From positions 1 to 40,041 of the forward strand of contig NZ_JAKSYL010000252.1 of NCBI RefSeq assembly GCF_022829515.1: a DNA stretch of 40,041 nucleotides. The letters are read 5' to 3'. Below, piece after piece: positions 24,597 through 32,192 of this stretch. Within the stretch, counting starts at the first letter, position 1. Each line of letters starts with the position of its first letter. The notes beneath the pieces were generated by a model. The model saw nothing but the letters and a program-made list of their open reading frames with translations. It was not told the DNA's origin and did not search any database. The stretch is from Methylobacterium sp. J-048. GTDB taxonomy: Bacteria > Pseudomonadota > Alphaproteobacteria > Rhizobiales > Beijerinckiaceae. Position numbers and translations under genes: made by a program.

Positions 24597-25439
24597 GTGA
24601 CCGCCTCGGCCGCGATCCCGTCGCCGCGCGCCAACAGCCGCGGCACCGTCGAGGGCGACCTGTGGGCCGAACTCCGCGCCGAGGCCGAGGCCGTCCTGGT
24701 CGAGGAGCCGCTCTATGCCGGGATCGTCCAGGCGACGATCCTGGACCAGCGCAGCCTGGCCCAGGCCTTCGCGTACCGCCTCGCCCATCGCCTCGGCGAC
24801 GGCGACCTCGCGCGGCTGTCGATGCGCGACCTCTGCCTCTCCGCCTTCGAGGCGGATCCGCATGCCGGGGCGAATGCCGCGCGCGACCTGATCGCCATCC
24901 GCGAGCGCGACCCGACCTGCCGCCGCTACCTCGACCCGTTCCTGTTCTACAAGGGCCTGGCGGCGCTGGAAGCCTACCGAGTCGCCCACTGGCTCTGGCA
25001 CCAGGGCCGGGCGACGCTGAGCCTGCATGTCCAGAGCCGCATCTCGGAGGTGTTCGGCTGCGACATCCACCCGGCCGCCCGGATCGGCTCCGGGGTGTTC
25101 ATCGACCACGCCACCGGGGTCGTCATCGGCGAGACCGCGGTGGTGGCCGACGACGTGTCGATCCTCCAGTCGGTGACGCTCGGCGGCAACGGCAAGGAGA
25201 GCGGCGACCGGCACCCGAAGGTCGAGCGTGGGGTCCTGCTCAGCGTCGGGGCCAAGGTGCTCGGCAACATCCGGGTCGGCGAGGGGGCCAAAGTCGCCGC
25301 CGCCGCCGTCGTGCTGCACGACGTGCCGCCCCACACGACCGTGGCGGGCGTGCCGGCCCGGGTGGTGTCGCGCCTCGCCGCGGGTGAGGAGCCGGCGCGG
25401 AGCATGGACCAGTCCTTCGGCTTCGGGGACGGGATCTGA
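24597..25439 (+). CDS. cysE: Serine O-acetyltransferase
   Basis: 280 residues. The N-terminal helical SATase domain (LWAELRAEAEAVLVEEPLYAGIVQATILDQ ... LAQAFAYRLAHRL) is followed by the left-handed beta-helix of hexapeptide repeats (about residues 158-255): VFGCDIHPAARIGSGVFIDHATGVVIGETAVV, then LGGNGKESGDRHPKVERGVLLSVGAKVLGN. The His of FIDHATG is catalytic. It makes O-acetylserine, the acceptor for sulfide in cysteine synthesis. The GTG start is the only fitting one; no ATG lies in frame just upstream. The C-terminus has MDQSFGFGDGI with the usual terminal Ile. It lies 430 bases before the encapsulin operon; cysE genes are known neighbours of family 2 encapsulins. Confidence 0.93.
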   Translation: MTASAAIPSPRANSRGTVEGDLWAELRAEAEAVLVEEPLYAGIVQATILDQRSLAQAFAYRLAHRLGDGDLARLSMRDLCLSAFEADPHAGANAARDLIAIRERDPTCRRYLDPFLFYKGLAALEAYRVAHWLWHQGRATLSLHVQSRISEVFGCDIHPAARIGSGVFIDHATGVVIGETAVVADDVSILQSVTLGGNGKESGDRHPKVERGVLLSVGAKVLGNIRVGEGAKVAAAAVVLHDVPPHTTVAGVPARVVSRLAAGEEPARSMDQSFGFGDGI

Positions 25440-25489
25440 TCCAGGCCGGGATCTCATCCAAGCAAGGAAAATTTTTCTCTAGAATAGCA

Positions 25490-25513
25490 TCGCTAATCCT
25501 TGAGGATTGGCGA
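25490..25513. terminator. Hairpin after cysE
   Basis: Ten-base arms TCGCTAATCC / GGATTGGCGA with one G-T pair and loop TTGA, 50 bases after the cysE stop, followed by TTTG only. It may be the cysE terminator or an operator dyad of the downstream operon. Confidence 0.4.
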
Positions 25514-25624
25514 TTTGACGAGAACGCAATTCTCTCATTGGGGCGCATTGCGCCGGCTTCGTTCTAGGATATTGGCGTTTCGGGGCGATGCCTTCCACGA
25601 AGCGCCGATAAATAAGAAAAATCG

Positions 25625-25635
25625 TTTCGTTGACC
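25625..25635 (+). promoter_or_regulatory. Shared sulfur-gene element, copy 1 (encapsulin operon)
   Basis: TTTCGTTGACC. With the preceding GAAAAA, 17 of 20 bases match copy 2 at 32108-32127. TTGACC could be a -35 hexamer, with CTACCT 17 bases downstream as a poor -10, which suggests an activator-dependent promoter. It is 235 bases before the shell gene. Confidence 0.5.
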
Positions 25636-25870
25636 AGGTGCAGAATCAAAGCCTACCTTGGCTTTGCTGGTTCACCGAAGCGGTGAGCAGTGTCGCGCCG
25701 GCCGACGACTATGCGGCTGCGCGACGAAGCGGATCCCATAAAGGCGGCGCGGCCATCCGGCCCTGCCGGAATCAACCAAACCTTGCGCCCGGCCCGCACC
25801 TGACGGTGGCGGCTTGCCGATGCACGGGCCGATGCGGCGCGCCCGCAATCGACATGAAAGAGGACGAACG

Positions 25871-27262
25871 ATGAGTGGACCGGGTCTGAGCGTGAGCGCC
25901 ACGGCGGCACGCAATCTTGCGACAGCCACCGTCACGTCGGTCCAGAACGCGGCCAACACGCCGCGCTGGCTCCTCCGACTCCTACCCTTCGTGGATGTCG
26001 CGGGCGGCGTCTACCGCGTCAACCGCCGCGCCGTCGTCCTGGCCCGGCCCGGCCGCGTTGACCTCGTCACCGAGAGCAAGGACCGGGCGATCCGTCCCGC
26101 GTCGTTGCGGGCGGTGCCGCTGTTCAGCCGGCTGGGCGATGCCGAACTGGCCAAGATCGCCGAGCGCTTCACCGAGAGCAAGCACAAGGCCGGCAAGATC
26201 ATCCACGAAGAGGGCGCCGGTGCTCGTAGCCTGACCGTGGTGGCGGACGGCACGGTCGAATTGACCTTCTCGGGGCCCTACAAGGGCCGCCTGCGCCAGG
26301 GCTTGGCCACCCGCGGCGACTATTTCGGCGACGGCGACATCCTCAGCGCCGGCGCGCCCGCCCCGGCCGTCAAGGCGCTTTCGGCGGTCACCCTCCTGAC
26401 CCTCGATCCGGACGCCCTCGAGAACGACGAGATCCGCGCCAAGATCGCGCAGTACCGGGACGAGCAGGAGCGGCTGAAGGGCCATACCAGCTCGCACGGC
26501 GAGCAGGGCATCGAGCTGCTGGCAGTCCATACCGGCGAGCCGCGCCTGCCGACCACCTTCGTCGACTACGAATCCCACCCGCGCGAGTACCACCTCTCGA
26601 CGATCCAGACGATCCTCAACACCCATACCCGCGTCACCGACCTCTACTCCAACGAGATCGACCAGCTCCGCGAGCAGATCCGCCTCACCGTCGACGCGGT
26701 GAAGGAGCGCGAGGAGTGGGAGCTCCTCAACAACTCGCAGTTCGGCCTGCTGGGTGAGGTCGGCCCGCGCCAGCGCATCCCCACCCGCGGCGGCCCGCCC
26801 ACCCCGGACGATCTCGACGAGCTGCTGACCCTGGTCTGGAAGAAGCCGGCCTTCTTCGTCGCGCATCCGCGCGCCATCGCGGCCTTCGGCCGGGAAGCCA
26901 CCCGCCGCGGCGTGCCGCCGGTCGTCGTTCACCTGTTCGGCGCGCCGTTCATCACCTGGCGCGGCGTCCCGCTGGTGCCGAGCGACAAGCTGCCGATCGA
27001 CATCGATCCGGTCACCGGCGCCGAGACCACCTCGATCCTGCTGCTGCGCGTCGGCGAGGGCGAGCAGGGTGTGGTCGGCCTGCAGAAGACCGGCGTGACC
27101 GGCGAGATCGAGCCCGGCCTGTCGGTGCGCTACGCGGGCACCAACGACCACTCGATCGCCTCGCACCTGGTGACCCGCTACTTCTCGGCGGCCGTGCTGG
27201 TCGAGGACGCGATCGCCCGCCTCGATAACGTCCTCCTCGGCAACTACCATGACTATGCCTGA
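25871..27262 (+). CDS. Family 2B encapsulin shell protein
   Basis: 463 residues from the ATG at 25871. Order of parts: N-terminal arm (1-30), start of the HK97-type fold (about 31-80, WLLRLLPFVDVAGGVYRVNRR), an inserted cyclic-nucleotide-binding-like domain (about 83-185, VPLFSRLGDAELAKIAERF ... FGDGDILSAG), then the rest of the HK97 fold (about 205-463) with the family signature STIQTILNTHTRVTDLYS and NNSQFGLL. Known family 2 encapsulins form about 24-nm shells around cysteine desulfurase. The ligand-binding part is degenerate (no RxA Arg for phosphate). It overlaps the desulfurase gene by 14 bases. The frame opens earlier (25814), but homologous residues begin at MSGPG. Confidence 0.92.
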   Translation: MSGPGLSVSATAARNLATATVTSVQNAANTPRWLLRLLPFVDVAGGVYRVNRRAVVLARPGRVDLVTESKDRAIRPASLRAVPLFSRLGDAELAKIAERFTESKHKAGKIIHEEGAGARSLTVVADGTVELTFSGPYKGRLRQGLATRGDYFGDGDILSAGAPAPAVKALSAVTLLTLDPDALENDEIRAKIAQYRDEQERLKGHTSSHGEQGIELLAVHTGEPRLPTTFVDYESHPREYHLSTIQTILNTHTRVTDLYSNEIDQLREQIRLTVDAVKEREEWELLNNSQFGLLGEVGPRQRIPTRGGPPTPDDLDELLTLVWKKPAFFVAHPRAIAAFGREATRRGVPPVVVHLFGAPFITWRGVPLVPSDKLPIDIDPVTGAETTSILLLRVGEGEQGVVGLQKTGVTGEIEPGLSVRYAGTNDHSIASHLVTRYFSAAVLVEDAIARLDNVLLGNYHDYA

Positions 27263-29213
27263 GGGACTGGCCTTCGGTCGACCGGAGGCGAGCCCGGCCG
27301 AGCTCGCCCATAGCGATCTCATCGGGCGCCTCGCCCGTGAGATCTACCAGCAGGGGCAGGCCGCGAGCCAGCCCCTCGCCCCGACGCTGCCCGCGGGACC
27401 CCAGGTCCCGCAGGCCCTCGAAGGCCTGCCTCAGGGACCGGGCGGCGCCCCGTTCCCGAGCGCGGCGACGGGAATCCCCTCGGTGCCGGCCGGGGGGCAA
27501 CCCTCCGGCCTGCAGCCGGACGCCTCGGCGCTCGGAGCCCGCTCGTTCGGCGGGCCTGCTCTCGGCGTGCCGGGCCTCACCGGCCCGACCGTGCCGAACC
27601 TCGCCCCCGCGAGCCCGGCCTTCTTCGACGTTGCCGCGATCCCGCCGGTCCATCCGGCGAGCCCGCGCCCGGTCCTGCCGGACTTCGCGTTCCCGGGTGG
27701 TCCCGACCTGCAACGCCAGGTCGCCGGGGATCATCCCCGCGCCAACGCCTTCGCGCATGCGGTCGCGCCGCAGCTGGTGCCGGCCGACCCGTCGCGGTCG
27801 GGGGGGGACGTCGCCCAGGAGAGCTTCGCGCGGACCGGGCACCTGTCCCGGGCGCCCGAGGCGCCGGTCTCCGACTACTACTTCCTGAATGCCGGCCCCG
27901 GCCCGGCCCGCAAGGCGCCGGCCAGCCCCCGGGTCGAGCCCGCCCGCTATCCGGGTCCGGCGCCGCGGCTCACCGCGCAGGGGGCGAGCCCGGTGGCGGC
28001 GCCGTTCGACGTGGAGCATGTCCGCCGGGACTTCCCGGCCCTGCACCAGAGCGTCAACGGCCACCCGCTGGTCTGGCTCGACAATGCCGCCACCACCCAC
28101 AAGCCGCAGGCCGTGATCGACGCGACCTCCGAGTTCTACGGGCGGCACAACTCGAACATCCACCGGGCCGCCCACACCCTGGCGGCGCGCTCCACGGACC
28201 TGTTCGAGGGCGGCCGCGAGGCGGTTCGGCGCTTCATCAACGCCCCGTCGAAGGACGACATCGTCTTCCTGCGCGGCACCACGGAAGCGATCAACCTCGT
28301 CGCCAATTCCTTCGGGCGGGCCAATATCGGCCCGGGCGACGAGATCATCGTCTCGACCATCGAGCACCACGCCAACATCGTGCCGTGGCAGCTCCTGTCC
28401 CAGGCCACCGGGGCGACGCTGCGGGTGATCCCGGTCAACGACCGGGGCGAGATCATCTTCGAGCAATACGCGGCGCTGCTCTCGGGCCGCACGAAGATCG
28501 TCTCGATCACCCATGTGGCGAACGCGCTCGGCACCGTGAACCCGGTTCGGGAGATCATCGCGCTCGCCCATGCCTACGGGGTGCCGGTGCTGGTCGATGC
28601 GGCGCAATCCTCGCCGCACATGCCGCTGGACGTGCAGTCCCTCGACGCCGACTTCCTGGTCTTCTCCGGCCACAAGGTCTTCGGGCCGACCGGGATCGGG
28701 GCGCTCTACGGCAAGACGCATCTGCTCGCGGCGATGCCGCCCTGGCAGGGCGGCGGGCACATGATCGAGGACGTCACCTTCACCCGGACCGTCTACAAGG
28801 GCGCCCCGGAGAAGTTCGAGGCGGGCACGCCGGACATCGCGGGGGCCGTCGGCCTCGGTGCGGCGCTCGACTATCTGGAGAGCATCGGCCTGCCGGCGAT
28901 CGCCGCCTACGAGCACGACCTGCTGGAGTATGCGCAGGGCGGTCTCGCCGAGGTGAAGGGCCTGCGCCTGATCGGCACGGCCCGCGAGAAGGCGAGCGTG
29001 ATGTCCTTCGTGATCGAGGGGCAGGAGAACGAGGCGGTGGCCCACCATCTCGACGCGCACGGCATCGCGGTGCGCTCGGGCCATCACTGCGCCCTGCCGG
29101 CCCTGCGCCGGTTCGGCGTCGATCAGTCGGTGCGGGCCTCTCTGGCCTTCTATAACACCAGGTCCGACGTCGACGTGTTCCTGAAGGCGCTGCACACCCT
29201 GCCGCGGCACTGA
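27249..29213 (+). CDS. Encapsulin cargo: cysteine desulfurase with disordered N-terminus
   Basis: 654 residues. Residues 1-250 are rich in Pro, Gly and Ala with short conserved-looking islands (LIGRLAREIYQQ at 24-35, FFDVAAIPPVHP at 125-136, SDYYFLNAGPGP at 208-219), as expected of a cargo-loading domain. From about 253 a SufS-like class V aminotransferase domain follows: LDNAATTHKP, STIEHHANIVPW, PLP lysine K476 (FSGHKVFGPTG) and catalytic C614 (RSGHHCALPAL). It releases sulfur from cysteine as a persulfide. Ordinary SufS has about 410 residues, so the N-terminal addition is the main difference. ATG 27249 overlaps the shell gene; a strong terminator follows. Confidence 0.93.
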   Translation: MTMPEGLAFGRPEASPAELAHSDLIGRLAREIYQQGQAASQPLAPTLPAGPQVPQALEGLPQGPGGAPFPSAATGIPSVPAGGQPSGLQPDASALGARSFGGPALGVPGLTGPTVPNLAPASPAFFDVAAIPPVHPASPRPVLPDFAFPGGPDLQRQVAGDHPRANAFAHAVAPQLVPADPSRSGGDVAQESFARTGHLSRAPEAPVSDYYFLNAGPGPARKAPASPRVEPARYPGPAPRLTAQGASPVAAPFDVEHVRRDFPALHQSVNGHPLVWLDNAATTHKPQAVIDATSEFYGRHNSNIHRAAHTLAARSTDLFEGGREAVRRFINAPSKDDIVFLRGTTEAINLVANSFGRANIGPGDEIIVSTIEHHANIVPWQLLSQATGATLRVIPVNDRGEIIFEQYAALLSGRTKIVSITHVANALGTVNPVREIIALAHAYGVPVLVDAAQSSPHMPLDVQSLDADFLVFSGHKVFGPTGIGALYGKTHLLAAMPPWQGGGHMIEDVTFTRTVYKGAPEKFEAGTPDIAGAVGLGAALDYLESIGLPAIAAYEHDLLEYAQGGLAEVKGLRLIGTAREKASVMSFVIEGQENEAVAHHLDAHGIAVRSGHHCALPALRRFGVDQSVRASLAFYNTRSDVDVFLKALHTLPRH

Positions 29214-29242
29214 GCCGGACCGCGACGGGACAGACTGAAACC

Positions 29243-29278
29243 AAGACCGGTCGGACCTCAAAAGGTCCGGCCGGTCTT
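29243..29278 (+). terminator. Strong rho-independent terminator
   Basis: Fifteen-base arms 29243-29257 and 29264-29278 (one G-T pair) around TCAAAA, running into TTTTTGTG. It ends the encapsulin-desulfurase transcript 30 bases after its stop. Confidence 0.93.
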
Positions 29279-29407
29279 TTTGTGTGTTCCGGCCTGTGCC
29301 GGGGGACCTGGGGTGTGAACCCGATCTATTGGACGGGATCACCGTCCGCTTCCGCCCCTAGCGGACCTGCGAAGCGGATTGAACGGTCGCCTGGAGGGCC
29401 GCCTTCA

Positions 29408-30385
29408 TCACGGCCAAACAGGGCTGCCGTCCAGCCCCGCGGTTTCCGGCAGGCCGCAGATCAGGTTCGCATTCTGCACCGCCTGGCCGGCCGCTCCCTT
29501 GCCGAGATTGTCGACCACGCCCATCGCGATCACCAAGTCGCGCTCTGGATCGGCCGCATAGCTAACGAACGCGAGATTCGAGCCGGTGGCCCATTTGGTC
29601 TGCGGCGGCTTGTCGGTCACGCGCACGAACGCCCGCCCGGCATAGAAGCGCCGGGCCGCATCCAGGCACTGGTCCGTGGTGGCGCGGCCGCGGCAATAGA
29701 TCGAGACGAGGATGCCGCGGGTCATCGGCACCAGATGGGGCACGAACACAAGCCCGGCCGCGCTGCCGCCGCTCAACCGCTCGATTGTCGCGGCGATCTC
29801 GGGCATGTGGACGTGCTGGAGCAGGCCGTAGGGCACCAGGTTCTCGTTGCTCTCCGCGTAGCCGAACCGGCTGTCGCCGCCGCCCCGGCCGGCGCCGGAG
29901 ATGCCGGTCTTGGCGTCGATCACGATGTTGCCGGGCTCGATCAGCTTATCGGCTAGCAGCGGCGCCAGCGCGGTCAGCGTCGCCGCGGGGAAGCAGCCGG
30001 GGTTGGCAACGCGGCTCCGACCCGCGATCCGGGCTGGCCAGATATCGGCCAAGCCGTAGGCCCAACCCTCGACGTAACGGTGATCGCCGCCGAAATCGAC
30101 GATCTTCACGGTCTTGGGGACGCGCGCCAGCGCCTCGGCCGAGGCGCCCGTGGGCAGCGACGCGAACAGCACGTCCAGCTTCGGCAGGGTCACGGGATCC
30201 CACTTCTCGATCACCAGGTCGGCCAGCTTGGCCGGCACACCGGGGAAGCGGTCCACCAAACGGCTGCCGGCGCTGCCCTCGCCTGCGGCGTAGATCAGCT
30301 CGAAGGATGGGTGGTTCGCGACCAGGCGCATCGCCTCGCCGCCGCCAAAACCGCTGATCCCGACAATGCCGACGCGGAGGCTCAT
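29408..30385 (-). CDS. argC: N-acetyl-gamma-glutamyl-phosphate reductase (ArgC-type)
   Basis: 325 residues from the ATG at 30385. NADP-binding N-terminus VGIVGISGFGGGEAMRLV; catalytic C131 in VANPGCFPAATLTAL; later AKTGISGAGRG and HMPEIAATIERL; C-terminal VVDNLGKGAAGQAVQNANLICGLPE. These identify the acylating semialdehyde dehydrogenase of arginine synthesis. Some motifs differ from the common form (SLPTG and VDFGGDHRY instead of the usual ALPHG and LSADFR), so a paralogue with another substrate is possible. A transcription terminator and an arginine-rich short ORF precede it; see the leader entries. Confidence 0.85.
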   Translation of the reverse strand: MSLRVGIVGISGFGGGEAMRLVANHPSFELIYAAGEGSAGSRLVDRFPGVPAKLADLVIEKWDPVTLPKLDVLFASLPTGASAEALARVPKTVKIVDFGGDHRYVEGWAYGLADIWPARIAGRSRVANPGCFPAATLTALAPLLADKLIEPGNIVIDAKTGISGAGRGGGDSRFGYAESNENLVPYGLLQHVHMPEIAATIERLSGGSAAGLVFVPHLVPMTRGILVSIYCRGRATTDQCLDAARRFYAGRAFVRVTDKPPQTKWATGSNLAFVSYAADPERDLVIAMGVVDNLGKGAAGQAVQNANLICGLPETAGLDGSPVWP

Positions 30386-30410
30386 GGTGGTGTCCTTCTG
30401 GGGTTCGCGC

Positions 30411-30446
30411 AAAAGAAAACCCCCGGAGCCGGGGGCTGCGGGGGTT
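30411..30446 (-). terminator. Terminator in the argC leader with a competing pairing
   Basis: On the minus strand CCCCCGG-CT-CCGGGGG is followed by TTTTCTTTT, an intrinsic terminator, 25 bases before the argC start. The upstream AACCCCCG (rc of 30439-30446) can pair with the same CGGGGGTT, which would break the terminator. A terminator between leader ORF and gene is the attenuator layout. Confidence 0.65.
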
Positions 30447-30482
30447 CAGGAACGCGGGCCGGGATCGCTCCGGCGGCGGGAC

Positions 30483-30608
30483 CTACGGTAAGGCCGTCAC
30501 CACGCGGAAGGACGCTGACCGACGCGCAGCCCGAGGAGCCGCCGCTTGGGTGCAGCAGCGTCGGCGTCGGTCACAAAGGGTCAGGTTCCTGGGCATGTCC
30601 TGCGACAC
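30483..30608 (-). CDS. Possible arginine-rich leader peptide of argC
   Basis: 41 residues if started at GTG 30608, which has GGGGAG five bases upstream; ATG 30596 is in frame. It contains CDRRRRCC near residue 12, then more Arg (PRAARR). The four Arg codons are CGA CGC CGA CGC, and they can pair with GCGTCGG further on in the ORF. The stop lies 35-70 bases before the terminator. This is as expected of a ribosome-stalling attenuator, but Arg codons are frequent in any GC-rich frame, so the call is tentative. Confidence 0.4.
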   Translation of the reverse strand: MSQDMPRNLTLCDRRRRCCTQAAAPRAARRSASFRVVTALP

Positions 30609-30772
30609 TGCCGCTCCCCACATGAATCGTCAACCAGAATGTCCACCGGCCGCCGAAAGCAGCCATTGGTATAATCAAGCCGACTGGGTTCTGGGCCTAT
30701 GCACGTTTCGTAACAATGCTCCGCGATTTAGCGTCCAAAACCTGCGATCCGTCATAACTTTAGACGGGTGAA

Positions 30773-30790
30773 GCGTTGGCCTGCCAACGC
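30773..30790 (-). terminator. Hairpin after the tauD-like gene
   Basis: GCGTTGGC and GCCAACGC (30773-30780, 30783-30790), effectively a seven-base stem, eight bases beyond the tauD stop on the minus strand. No T-run follows. Confidence 0.4.
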
Positions 30791-30798
30791 GAGCCCGC

Positions 30799-31692
30799 TC
30801 AGTGCAGCGCCTCGCCCGCGATGGTGATCCGGTGCATCAGCCGGCGCTCGCCGTGATAGTCGTTGAGGGCGAGGTGCCAGGTCGCCCGGTTGTCCCAGAA
30901 GGCGATCGAGCCCACGCGCCATTGGAACCGGTAGGCGAATTCGGGCCGGCTTGCATGCTCGTACAGGTAGCCGAGCAGGGCAGCCGATTCGGCCTCGGTC
31001 CAGCCCTCGATCCGCAGGGTGAAATTCGGGTTGACGTACAGCGCCTTGCGGCCGGAATCCGGGTGGGTGATCACCACAGGGTGCACGGCGTCCTGGGTGG
31101 CGGCCTCGGCGTTCAGGATGCGGCCCTTGAGATCGCTGGTCGCCAGCGAGCGGCTGGCTACCCCGAAGACATGGCGGCTCGAATGCACCGCCCTTAACGA
31201 GGCCAGCGTCGCCTTCAGCCCGTCGGAGAGGGCGTCATAGGCCGCGTACATGCTGGCGAACAGGGTGTCGCCGCCGACCCGCGGCACCGCCCGGGCGTAC
31301 AGGATCGAACCCTTGGCCGGTTCGGCATCGTAGGAATGGTCGGTGTGCCACTGGCCGCCGATATTGGCTGCCTGATGCGCCTCCTTGCGCACCTCGGCGA
31401 TCTTCGGATGACCGTCCACCGCCTTGAAGAACCGGTTCACGTCGATCTGCCCGAACCGTTCGGCCAGCGCGATGTGCTGCTCCGGGGTCAGGTTCTGGCC
31501 GCGGAAGAACACCACGCCGTACTCGGCCAGGGCCGCCGCGATCGTGTCGCGCGCCGCGTCGTCCAGGGGGACGGCCAGGTCGAGGCCGGCGATCTCGGCG
31601 CCGACATGCACGCCCAGCGGCGTGACAGACAGGTCCGCACGCGGCGGCGCGGGCGGCAGCCAGGTGTCGGCGAAGCTGTGGATCTGGCTCAT
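30799..31692 (-). CDS. TauD/TfdA-family dioxygenase (taurine/alkylsulfonate type)
   Basis: 297 residues. 2-oxoglutarate/Fe(II) dioxygenase with the iron triad H116-x-D118 (GGQWHTDHSY) and H273 (DNRATWHLALNDY); R284, eleven residues on, fits the 2-oxoglutarate-binding Arg. The start LSVTPLGVHVGAEIAGLDLAVPL is typical of TauD. It oxidises a sulfonate (or related) carbon so that sulfite leaves. Neighbours handle organosulfur compounds, which supports that substrate class over TfdA-type ethers. It is transcribed away from the sulfonate operon at 32193, with a shared-element copy upstream (31877-31886). Confidence 0.87.
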   Translation of the reverse strand: MSQIHSFADTWLPPAPPRADLSVTPLGVHVGAEIAGLDLAVPLDDAARDTIAAALAEYGVVFFRGQNLTPEQHIALAERFGQIDVNRFFKAVDGHPKIAEVRKEAHQAANIGGQWHTDHSYDAEPAKGSILYARAVPRVGGDTLFASMYAAYDALSDGLKATLASLRAVHSSRHVFGVASRSLATSDLKGRILNAEAATQDAVHPVVITHPDSGRKALYVNPNFTLRIEGWTEAESAALLGYLYEHASRPEFAYRFQWRVGSIAFWDNRATWHLALNDYHGERRLMHRITIAGEALH

Positions 31693-31876
31693 CGTTTCCG
31701 TCCTGTCGTCGCGCTCCGCACGGGCGCCTCAGCCGCGAAACCGTGTTCCGAGGTCCGGGCCGGTGCCGGTACGGCGCCGGGGCCCGTCCGATTGTCGGCT
31801 CGCCCGCGCCCGCTCAGGTTCGGCCGATGATCCATCGCGGACTGGGTGCCTGAACATTCAAGCGCGGTGCGGCCAA

Positions 31877-31886
31877 GTCAACGAAA
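31877..31886 (-). promoter_or_regulatory. Shared sulfur-gene element, copy 3 (tauD)
   Basis: Minus-strand TTTCGTTGAC, preceded by GAGAACGCGG, about 185 bases before the tauD start. TTGACT with AATGTT 17 bases on may be the promoter. It has the same orientation relative to its gene as copies 1 and 2. Confidence 0.5.
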
Positions 31887-32107
31887 CCGCGTTCTCAACT
31901 TCGGATCATCCGGGAAAGAACCTTCGCCAGCTTATCCGAGCCCGGAGGATATTTGACAGGCCCGCCCGGGCCGGCCGCCGGGCGATGCTGCGAGACGCCA
32001 GCACGCTCGGCAAGACAGAACGCTCACGATCCGCGAACGAACAATCACGTTCTTCTCGAACTGTGCTGGATACGGCGAAGTCTTGTTCTGCCGCGGGGCG
32101 GATATTC

Positions 32108-32127
32108 GAAAAACGCTTTCGTTGACC
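32108..32127 (+). promoter_or_regulatory. Shared sulfur-gene element, copy 2 (sulfonate operon)
   Basis: GAAAAACGCTTTCGTTGACC. It contains the inverted repeat CGAAA-AACGC-TTTCG (32107-32121), then TTGACC as a possible -35. It lies 65 bases before the first gene. Copy 1 has the similar GAAA-N5-TTTC arrangement. Confidence 0.55.
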
Positions 32128-32192
32128 CTGCGCGGCCCCGGGCGGACGATCGCGAGCCCCGCTGCAGCCCCCATAACCCTCGCTTGCCTGCC

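Larger units (their letters stand above)
25440..25870 (+). promoter_or_regulatory. Leader and control region of the encapsulin operon
   Basis: About 430 bases, clearly richer in A/T between 25465 and 25660 than its surroundings. It holds a hairpin after cysE (25490-25513), the TTTCGTTGACC element (25625-25635), a hairpin CAAAGCC / GGCTTTG (25647-25666) and CACCG-AAG-CGGTG (about 25673-25685). No frame has gene character. Confidence 0.55.
31693..32192. other. Divergent control region tauD / sulfonate operon
   Basis: About 500 bases with no supported gene, although frames are open on both strands. It carries two copies of the sulfur-gene element facing outwards: minus strand at 31877-31886 toward tauD and plus strand at 32117-32127 toward the five-gene operon. 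Confidence 0.6.

Noticed and set aside
31424..32125. Long plus-strand frame antisense to tauD and across the intergenic region
   Set aside because: Ser/Arg/Pro-rich residues typical of the opposite strand of a GC-rich gene; the TauD frame has clear motifs.
31953..32192. N-terminal extension of the SfnB-like protein
   Set aside because: It covers the control element and has no acyl-CoA dehydrogenase-like residues.
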